From Hamiltosporidium tvaerminnensis (lineage: Eukaryota > Microsporidia > Dubosqiidae): a stretch of DNA of 64,000 nt. The stretch is taken from the NCBI GenBank assembly GCA_022605425.2, contig JAKIMF020000005.1:282501-346500 (forward strand), read 5' to 3'. The position numbers and the translations under genes were made by a program. Under the pieces are notes generated by a model that was given only the letters and a program-made list of their open reading frames with translations, did not search any database and had not been told where the DNA came from. This document shows, one piece after another, positions 56,901 to 64,000 of this stretch (the first letter of the stretch is position 1; each line of letters opens with the position of its first letter).

Positions 56901-59900
56901 ATGAACAATAATATAAAAGAAATACTTTACAAGCTATGTGGTATAGATAGTACTAATGATAGTACTAATGATAATATGTATGATACTGGTAGAGATATAG
57001 ATAGTAAGGACATAGATAGTAAGGATATAGATAATAGGGATATAGATAGTAAGGATATAGATAGTAAGGATATAGATAGTAAGGATATAGATAATAGGGA
57101 CATAGATAGTAAGGACATAGACAGTAAGGATATAGATAATACCATTAATACACTTATTTCTAATTTACATTATATAATGTTAAAGGTATCTACTAATAGA
57201 TTTATAACTAACCCTTTAACAAGTATATTATATAGTGTTATAGAAGAAGTAATAGATATATATTTAAAGGGTATTAGTAGTATAATAAAGGGGGAGTATG
57301 GATTAGGGGGTGTTACTTATTGTAGGGATATGTTAGAGGGTGTTAGTAATAATGAGTATAGATTAGAGGGTGTTACTTATTGTAGGGATATGTTAGAGGG
57401 TGTTAATAATAAGGAGTATGGAGTAGAGGGTGTTAATGATAATGAGTATAGATTAGAGGGTGTTAATGATAATGACTTAAGAGGTGTTAATAAGGAGTAT
57501 AGATTAGGAGGTGTTAATGATAAGGAGTATAGATTAGAGGGTGTTAGTAATAAGGAGTATGGAGGTGTTAATAAGGAGTATAGATTAGAGGGTGTTAATA
57601 ATAAGGAGTATAATTATAGGGGTGTTAACACTACTGACTTAAGAGGTGTTAATAATGTAATAAAAGAAGATATTTTTGAAGAAGATGTTATTAGTATTAT
57701 AGGGTGTTATTATAGTGTTATGTATGAGATAAGGGTGTTAATAGATAGTGAATTAGATATAAAGGGTATTAGAGATAGAGGAGAGTATTACTTAGAGGGG
57801 TATGAGAGTAATAAATATTCTATGGGTATGGGTATGTGTAATAGTAGTAATAACCCATATAACTATAGTAGTAACTATAACTATAGTAGTAATAACTATA
57901 CTAGTCATAACTATAACAACATTAACCCATATAACTATAACAACTATAACAACATTAACCCATATAACAACTATAACACATACACCCCTATTACCTCCCC
58001 TCTTAATACTATATCCCCTTTTACTCTTTGTTCTGCTTTCTATTCTACACTGTTATCTCGTATATCTTTAAATATAAAAGAAGAAATAAAAGAATGGTTA
58101 TTATATGGTAAGTGTTATACTTTAATAAGAGAAAGGAATAGTGAATATGGATATGAAGAGTGTTGGTATAATGGTAAGTATAAGGTTATAAGTATACCTT
58201 ATTTCTTAGAAGATAAATGGAGTGATATTTATATTTGTGGTGTATTAGTTAATATGATAAGAGAGATATGTAGTTATGATTATAGGGATTATAAGGATTA
58301 TGGTATGTGGGGATATAGGGATTATAGTAGTAGTGTTAGTAATAGTGTTAGTAGTAGTGTTAGTAGTGGTGTTAGTAATAGTGTTGGTAGTACTGTTAGT
58401 AATACTGTTAATAGTGACCCTTATACGTCTTATAACCCTTATACTAACCCTAACCCTAATACCTGCATAAACAATACTAACCCTAACCCTAACCCTAATA
58501 CCTGCATAAACAATACTAACCCTAACCCTAATACATGCATAAACAATACTAACCCTAACCCTAACCCTAATACATACATAAACAATACTAACCCTAACCC
58601 TAACCCTAATACATGCATAAACAATACTACTACACTCTCTGGTGTTAAGTATAGAATCTATAATAATTACTTAGATACTTATACTTTATCTACTTATAAT
58701 ATATTATTAAAACAAGAAATAAATAATTTAATATTAAAAGAAGTATTATATGATTTAAATATAATAAGAAGTATTATATTACTTATGGATACTTCTTATC
58801 TTACAGATACATTTGAAGGAGTAAATGTTAAGGAGTTATTTTGTAATGGTAATGGTAATGGATATGAGGGTGTTAGTATAGTAGAAAGAATTAACAGTAA
58901 TATTAATAAGAGATATAGTAGTAGGATTGATAGGAGGGATGTAGGGGGTGTTAGTAACAGTAGTAGTAATTATAAGGGTATTAGTGATAAGGATATGTTA
59001 GAGGGTGTTAATAACAGTAGTAGTAATTATAAGGGTGTTAATAACAGTAGTAGTAATTATAGGGGTGTTAGTGATAGTAGTAGTAATTATAGGGGTGTTA
59101 ATAACAGTAGTAGTAATTATAAGGGTGTTAGTAACAGTAGTAGTAATTATAGGGGTGTTAATAACAGTAGTAGTAATTATAAGGGTGTTAATAACAGTAG
59201 TAGTAATTATAAGGGTATTAATAACAGTAGTAGTAATTATAAGGGTGTTAGTGATAGTAGTAGTAATTATAAGGGTGTTAATAACAGTAGTAGTAATTAT
59301 AAGGGTATTAATAATAGTAGTAGTAATTATAAGGGTGTTAGTAACAGTATAGATGATTATAGGGGTATTAGTAATAATACTAACAACCCTTATACCACTT
59401 ATACTAACAACCCTTATAACAATATATCTAACCCTAACCCTTATACTACCCACTATACTAACCCTTATACTACCCTACCTAACCCTAACCTATCTAACAA
59501 CAACCCTTATACCACCCCTTATACTACTATTACTGTTACTTTGAGTGATATAGGGGTGTTAGAAAGAGTAGGTAAAATATTAGGAATAAAGAGAGATTGG
59601 TTAGATATAGGACACTTAAATAAAATAATAATAAAATATGAGTGTAAAGGAGTGTTAGGTATGTTTATAAGTAAAAAGATAAAAAGTGAATTTGAATTGA
59701 TATATGGGTTTATGGTATTAGTATATGGTGTTATGTATAGTTTAAGAAGAATTGATAATTGTTTGGTTGGAAGTGTGTTAGGAGATGTTGTAGAGTATAT
59801 GTGGTGTTGGATGTGTTACTGTGTAATGGAGAAGTATGGAAGGGTAGTTAGTGGTGGTGGTATTGGTAGTAGTGGTGGGGGTAGTAGTGGTGGGGGTAGT

Positions 59901-60389
59901 AGTGGTATTGGTGGGGGTAGTAGTGGTAGTGATGGTATTGGTAGTGGTGAGGGTAATAGTAGTAAGGATAATAAGGATAATAGTAGTAATAATGAAGGTA
60001 GTAATATAAATACTAAGGGTAATAAGGATAATACTAAGGGTAACAGTAGTAATACTAATAATACTAATGACATAAGGGATAATACTAAGGATAACATAAG
60101 AGATAACATAAGAGATAATATAAGAGATACTAATGATGGTGTTCTTGGCTTGGAGGAGAGACTTAATGGGTTTTGTAGAGGGTGTTTACAAGGGTTTTTT
60201 ATGTTGGATAGTTGTATATTTGTAGAAGTATGTTGTTTATTAGAAATGTGTTGTATTTATATAAAGAGTGGGGGTGTTATTTGTATGGAGGAGGTTATTA
60301 GGGTTTTAAAGAGGATGAAGGTGTTATTTGATAGTAGGTGTGGGTTTGATTTTATGTGTTATGTGTTAGAGAAGATTGTAGTGGGGTAA
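56901..60389 (+). CDS. Gamma-tubulin complex component (GCP/Spc97-Spc98-like) with massive repeat insertions
   Basis: GCPs bind gamma-tubulin and nucleate microtubules at the spindle plaque. The 1162-residue product (ATG at 56901; an upstream open extension to 56715 overlaps the neighbour antisense and encodes HYHPYY repeats) keeps scattered GCP-like blocks: IISIIGCYYSVMYEIRVLID (about 261-281), FTLCSAFYSTLLSRISLNIKEEIKEWLLYGK, YEECWYNGKYKVISIPYFLEDKWSDIYICGVLVNMIREIC (about 420-455; the P-F-L...I...G motif), STYNILLKQEINNLILKEVLYDLNIIRSII (about 597-625) and a helical C-terminus. Between them lie DIDSK, GVNN, NYNSY, NPNPNTCINN, 30-bp SSSNYKGVNN and Gly-Ser blocks. The coding strand is strikingly poor in C. 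Conserved parts are consistent with a GCP, but the family call is moderate. Confidence 0.55.
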   Translation: MNNNIKEILYKLCGIDSTNDSTNDNMYDTGRDIDSKDIDSKDIDNRDIDSKDIDSKDIDSKDIDNRDIDSKDIDSKDIDNTINTLISNLHYIMLKVSTNRFITNPLTSILYSVIEEVIDIYLKGISSIIKGEYGLGGVTYCRDMLEGVSNNEYRLEGVTYCRDMLEGVNNKEYGVEGVNDNEYRLEGVNDNDLRGVNKEYRLGGVNDKEYRLEGVSNKEYGGVNKEYRLEGVNNKEYNYRGVNTTDLRGVNNVIKEDIFEEDVISIIGCYYSVMYEIRVLIDSELDIKGIRDRGEYYLEGYESNKYSMGMGMCNSSNNPYNYSSNYNYSSNNYTSHNYNNINPYNYNNYNNINPYNNYNTYTPITSPLNTISPFTLCSAFYSTLLSRISLNIKEEIKEWLLYGKCYTLIRERNSEYGYEECWYNGKYKVISIPYFLEDKWSDIYICGVLVNMIREICSYDYRDYKDYGMWGYRDYSSSVSNSVSSSVSSGVSNSVGSTVSNTVNSDPYTSYNPYTNPNPNTCINNTNPNPNPNTCINNTNPNPNTCINNTNPNPNPNTYINNTNPNPNPNTCINNTTTLSGVKYRIYNNYLDTYTLSTYNILLKQEINNLILKEVLYDLNIIRSIILLMDTSYLTDTFEGVNVKELFCNGNGNGYEGVSIVERINSNINKRYSSRIDRRDVGGVSNSSSNYKGISDKDMLEGVNNSSSNYKGVNNSSSNYRGVSDSSSNYRGVNNSSSNYKGVSNSSSNYRGVNNSSSNYKGVNNSSSNYKGINNSSSNYKGVSDSSSNYKGVNNSSSNYKGINNSSSNYKGVSNSIDDYRGISNNTNNPYTTYTNNPYNNISNPNPYTTHYTNPYTTLPNPNLSNNNPYTTPYTTITVTLSDIGVLERVGKILGIKRDWLDIGHLNKIIIKYECKGVLGMFISKKIKSEFELIYGFMVLVYGVMYSLRRIDNCLVGSVLGDVVEYMWCWMCYCVMEKYGRVVSGGGIGSSGGGSSGGGSSGIGGGSSGSDGIGSGEGNSSKDNKDNSSNNEGSNINTKGNKDNTKGNSSNTNNTNDIRDNTKDNIRDNIRDNIRDTNDGVLGLEERLNGFCRGCLQGFFMLDSCIFVEVCCLLEMCCIYIKSGGVICMEEVIRVLKRMKVLFDSRCGFDFMCYVLEKIVVG
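56994..57132 (+). repeat. 15-bp coding minisatellite (DIDSK/DIDNR)
   Basis: GATATAGATAGTAAG and variants tandemly repeated about nine times at the N-terminus of the GCP-like gene. Length is always in multiples of three bases, so the frame is kept. Confidence 0.85.
58440..58625 (+). repeat. Coding repeat with telomere-like AACCCT runs
   Basis: Five units of 33-39 bp encoding NTNPNPNPNTCINN. The variable part is (CTAACC)n in runs of two to three, followed by TAATACCTGCATAAACAATA. Unit length varies in 6-bp steps, i.e. two codons (Asn-Pro). The same AACCCT word appears again around 59425-59490. Confidence 0.85.
59006..59345 (+). repeat. 30-bp coding minisatellite (NNSSSNYKGV), eleven units
   Basis: GTTAATAACAGTAGTAGTAA plus TTATAAGGGT tandemly repeated; units differ by GTTAATAAC/GTTAGTGAT/GTTAGTAAC and AAGGGT/AGGGGT variants. 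An additional unit lies just upstream at 58952-58980. Each unit contains one AGGGTGTTA word at its junction. Within the GCP-like gene. Confidence 0.9.
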
Positions 60390-60545
60390 AGGGGGGTGTT
60401 ATTTGTATGGAGAGTATGATTTTATGTGTTATGTGTTAGAGAATATTGTAGTGGGGTAAAGGGGGGTGTTATTTGATAGTAGTATTGTAGTGAGGTAAAG
60501 GGGGTGTTATTTGATAGTAGTATTGTAATGGGGTAAAGGGGTGTT
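60360..60545 (+). repeat. Serial duplications of the GCP-like gene's 3' end
   Basis: The gene ends GATTGTAGTGGGGTAAAGGG (stop TAA at 60387-60389). Downstream, AATATTGTAGTGGGGTAAAG (about 60441), AGTATTGTAGTGAGGTAAAG and AGTATTGTAATGGGGTAAAG follow, each with GGGGTGTTATTTG after it. Upstream words (TTTTATGTGTTATGTGTTAG) are repeated in the first copy as well. The stop codon is inside each unit. Confidence 0.85.
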
Positions 60546-61352
60546 CATTAGTAGTATTATGCTGTGATAAAAGACCTTCTTTTATGGAAAATAAAACTGT
60601 AATAAAAGTTGGTATTTTACTTTATTTTTAACTGTTGTTAAGTACGTGGAAAGTATCTTAATTTAAATAAAATGTAAAATTATACGAAGATGTGTTATAT
60701 GAAATATAAGTTATTTGTTAGAAACTGTTTACTTTCCTTTCTAATGATGACTTTTTTAAATATTAAAACCGTCTATTAATTATTAATAAAGAAGTAAAAA
60801 GTAATTTACTTATTGATATATTCAGAGATTAAAAAAAAGGTTTTAATATTTAAAATATATGTGGTTCTTAATTTGGGGTAATTTGTAGTAAATAACTTTA
60901 TTTATTAAAGGTAATTTATAAGTAAATAACATTATTTATTAAAGGTAATTTGTAAGTAAATAACTTTATTTATTAAAGGTAATTTATAAGTAAATAACAT
61001 TATTTATTAAAGGTAATTTGTAAGTAAATAACATTATTTATCCCCTTGTTTTTACTCTTTACGACAAATGTTTTTAAGAAGAAGTAATTTTATTATTTTT
61101 TTTATTTTTTTATTTTTTTGATTAGAGTATGGGTATGAGATTTTATAAGTAAAGTAAAAGAAAAAGAAGAGAAAAATATGATTTATGAGGTGGATATAAC
61201 AATTGAGAGTATAATCAATACAGTTATAGGTATTTTACTTTCTTAATATGAAAATTCATATCTTTTTATTTCTAAAGCTTTTGAGTTTATATAGGTGTCA
61301 GTAGATCAAGCTTTTATAATTTAATTATTTCGGAAACGTTTATAGTATCTTA
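60546..61352. other. AT-rich spacer with a 34-bp satellite
   Basis: No gene. It contains the 34-bp array listed separately and a T-rich tract around 61080-61120. Confidence 0.4.
60877..61040 (+). repeat. 34-bp tandem repeat, five units
   Basis: Unit GGTAATTTGTAAGTAAATAA followed by CATTATTTATTAAA, with alternation TTTGTAAG/TTTATAAG and AACTTT/AACATT between units, suggesting a higher-order two-unit (68-bp) period. It ends abruptly at ATTTATCCCC. Confidence 0.85.
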
Positions 61353-61480
61353 ATTCATATTCAAATATGTAGAGGCTTAGTGTCAGTAATTAATTCTATT
61401 TGTTTTTTTTTTTGCAGCATTCATATTCAAATATGTAGAGGCTTAGTGTCAGTAATTAATTCTATTTGTTTTTTTTGCAG
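61353..61480 (+). repeat. 63-66 bp direct duplication at a LINE junction
   Basis: ATTCATATTCAAATATGTAG and the bases after it up to a T-run plus GCAG occur at 61353-61417 and again at 61419-61480. The T-run differs in length (12 T against 8 T). The second copy runs into LINE-homologous sequence. Confidence 0.85.
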
Positions 61481-63085
61481 TACAAACAATATTTGATTGA
61501 ATGAATAAAAATGGGCGGAAAGATATATTATAATGAGAAGTTTTCTTGTGCTGAAACTATTGATGTGTTTAAAAAAATTGACTTGAAAAAAGATGATGGA
61601 GAGATTATGCCAGAAGAGAATGGAGAGCGACGTTTAATTGACACTTGTCTCAGAGATATATTCTTGACTAATACTATCAATAGAAAACACATAGAAAAGT
61701 ATTTGCATCGAATCAAAGTAATTTAGAGGAATAAATCGTGAAAATAGAGGTACGAACTCGAAAGCTTTCAAATTATTTGGTTTACAGGTGAGTTCTGGAC
61801 CACATTAATCGAATAGTCGGTAGATATGCTGACTCTCATCTACTGATAATGAAAATCGGGTTTCTGCAATTACCCAAGTAGCCCAGGTATGTTTTAACAA
61901 GGAAACACAAAAATTCAGGCATTATAAGCGCGGAATGAATCCGTAAAAACTAAAATTTCAGTGTTAAACCTCAAAGAATATCTTTGAGAAAGCACATAGA
62001 GAGGGAATGCTCTTTTTTTTATATGACAAATAGTTGAAAGAAAACTATGCGAGAGTTTTATTAAAATTTAAGGAAGACACATGATGTTACGTAAATATAG
62101 TTAAGAAGAATGGACTACTGGATTTCTATGAACGGAATTAATTTTGTAAGAAAGTAGGAAGCAATTCCGAAAAAAAAACTATTTTTGTATGTTATTTCGA
62201 AATCGATATTATCGAGGCCTATCCCAAATGTGGAATAAAAGCATATTTTAGATCATTAAAAAAATGGGAAGTTTCCGGTTTAAAATATTGGACAAAAACA
62301 AATATTGGTACCATATGTTTTGTATTCTTACTATTTGTGTCATATACTCATCAAGCCAAGTTTCTTTTACTTTATGAATTTTTTGGAATCATAAATTGGC
62401 TTCTTAACTGGAAATCTGCTGCAATTAATGGTATATTTAATTATTATAACAAAAAACTTGTAAATCATAATAAATATCTTTATGATATTCAAAATTTATT
62501 TGTTTTGAAAAAACACCGTGCTCGTGGATCTGTTTTATTATTGGGTAACTTACCTTATTCCTTAAGAAGAAGTCTTACATAAAAGGCCGACTACAAGCCA
62601 AAAACTTTTAATTCAAACTTTTACAAGCTGACCACTAAGTGTGTTAAAGCAGTCAACATCTTAAATTAGAAGCAGTGGAAATTACGCTTAATAATTTCTT
62701 TGAAGTGGCTCAAGCAGCAAAAGAACGGGGCCTGTTTAATGTTGCACTATATAATGAGTATAAGAGGAATGTGAGACAACGTTTATATCTGTAAAAGCCG
62801 CAAACGATTCTTTAGATCAATCGTATTTAGCAACGATATCGTAAAGCTACATTCTTGTGACTTAATTCTAAAATTTAATACGGTAAAAAATATCAAAATA
62901 GAAAAATGCTATTGCAGGGCGCCTGGAAATATCATGGACAAAAAGATGAAAAGTATAATCATATAAGGGTACTGTTTGTTACGTTTATTATTTGTTTTGT
63001 ATATGGATCCATTGAGCGGAAATCTCAATAAGAAATAAAAAGGTGATAATTTAAACAGAGGCTGCATCCCATTCTTACTTACTTA
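61470..63085 (+). mobile_element. Highly degenerate R4-like LINE copy (5' half)
   Basis: Colinear with 23975-25605 of the long copy: TACTATAATGAGAA-like start, GAAGAGAATGGAGAGCGACG (with 24122), AGGAAGCAATTCCGAAAA (24674), CTGGAAATCTGCTGCAATTAATGG (24931) and GATCCATTGAGCGGAAA (25539). Much more diverged than copies 2 and 3, with large and small deletions; this is an old insertion. It informs the ancestral frame: Lys instead of stop at the 24416 equivalent. Short ORFs at 61511-61726 and 62337-62582 are fragments of the same polyprotein. Confidence 0.8.
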
Positions 63086-64000
63086 TTTCGGTTTCGTTTT
63101 ATCTCTCGGTCTTGCGGATGAACAAACGAAAAGATCCCGTTTGTTTCTTTTAATCCGTATAACACGGGATTATGGGGGATTTTTCTATAGATTCAGCGTC
63201 GTTTATATTCCACCAAAATCTTAAAAATGTTTTTCAAACAATTCTAGACATTTATTGCTAAGGAGATAGCTTTTAATGGGGTGATCTTCTCTCTACCAAT
63301 CGTTGATTATATCTATTCTAAAATCGTTTTAAGCTGAAACTGAGTTTTCATTCTTCTTTTTGATTCATCTCCTCTCCAGAAAATATTTTTCACTAAGTTC
63401 CTTCTTAATTTTCATAATTTATCATAACATCTCGATCTGCATTGTATCAAACCAAGAAAAGGTGCAGTGGTTTGTAGGCTTTTCTCTTTTTTTTATTAAT
63501 TAGTAGATATTTAAACGGGTAGAAATGTTTATGTCTTTAGGCGCCTAATATAACATAAAGTGGTGATTTACTGATCATTACGACATTTTGTATTTAATCT
63601 AATTGTTTTCGTCAATATAAAGAAATTAATTAGTCCTTTTCTGTACTAATAATACTATATATGATGCCACTTTACACTGCAAGAAAAATATATTGTGGTA
63701 TAATTGTCATAAAAAAGTAATTTACATTTATTAAAAATCTTTTATAATTATTTGTATTCATATGAATTTATTTTTTACTTATAAAATCTTTTGTAAAAAA
63801 ATTAATTTGTGAATATATTCTAACTGATATAAGAATAATAATAGATTTATTTTTTATTCGATCAATTATATCAAAAATGATCAAAAAAAATTATTTTACA
63901 AAAATCATTAAAACCAAAATGGACTAATTATTTTTTCTTTCGAATTATTTTTTTTTTAATTTAAGTAATAATATTGACACTATTTTAACCAACGACTATA
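63086..64000. other. Unassigned island then AT-rich spacer
   Basis: 63086-63230 is less AT-rich (TCTCGGTCTTGCGGATGAAC, ACACGGGATTATGGGGGATT) and abuts the end of the LINE relic; it looks like part of another repeat but has no partner in the window. The remainder is AT-rich with no supported gene. Confidence 0.35.

Noticed and set aside
58440-58625. Chromosome end or internal telomere
   Set aside because: The AACCCT runs are short, embedded in an open reading frame, and the contig continues for kilobases.
59006-59345. CRISPR-like regular array
   Set aside because: Units are contiguous in-frame codons without unique spacers, in a eukaryotic gene.
58998-59453. Long antisense ORFs rich in Thr/Ile/Val within the GCP-like gene
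   Set aside because: A repeat with a period divisible by three keeps all frames open; only the sense frame joins conserved blocks.
61400-61480. T-run plus GCAG as a 3' splice site
   Set aside because: The same bases in the long LINE copy (23968-23983) are coding (IVFFAV), so no intron is implied.

Overview
The window looks like nuclear DNA from a microsporidium with a large, gene-poor, repeat-rich genome. The evidence: very AT-rich sequence, intronless genes, compact divergent or CCC-preceded start codons, a reduced set of eukaryotic core genes (Sec31, Utp18-like, gamma-tubulin complex, Trm2, RhoGAP, CAAX-type M48 proteases), and secreted leucine-rich-repeat proteins. The genus is inference; a Hamiltosporidium- or Nosema-like organism would fit. 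Only about nine protein genes occupy 64 kb, the rest being long AT-rich spacers and dead transposons.

Layout. 1-450 is the minus-oriented copy of an unclassified dispersed repeat (family X). 1037-4438 (-) is a Sec31-like COPII coat gene packed with repeat insertions. 6305-8650 (+) and 13512-16056 (-) are two related secreted LRR proteins, the second broken by frameshifts. 20462-21982 (+) is a Trm2/TRMT2A-type tRNA uracil-5 methyltransferase. 23582-27380 (+) is the longest copy of a single-ORF non-LTR retrotransposon with a C-terminal restriction-like endonuclease (R2/R4/Dong/NeSL-like); further truncated copies lie at 5036-5105, 11569-12832 (-), 30771-32337, 42333-43136 and 61470-63085. 29490-30695 (+) is a RhoGAP protein. 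36277-37524 (-) and 45136-46383 (-) are two paralogous Ste24-like M48 metalloproteases. 50317-53287 is a decayed hAT transposon of the ZBED5/GTF2IRD2 type with both termini still visible. 54730-56880 (-) and 56901-60389 (+) are a Utp18-like WD40 gene and a gamma-tubulin complex (Spc97/98-type) gene fired divergently from a 20-bp spacer.

The most unusual signal is shared by the Sec31, Utp18-like and GCP-like genes and by none of the other genes here. All three carry an AACACCCT/AGGGTGTT word many times, in both orientations relative to the reading frame, as the core of in-frame minisatellites. In all three, the 3' end of the gene, stop codon included, is serially duplicated in the downstream spacer. 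The remaining genes are plain AT-rich ORFs without these insertions, so two sequence regimes sit side by side.

The genes do not form one pathway: they cover vesicle coat, ribosome biogenesis, microtubule nucleation, tRNA modification, Rho signalling and protein maturation, plus probable secreted host-interaction proteins. Several low-complexity patches (12580-12712, 22560-22996) look like consensus or base-calling damage rather than biology.
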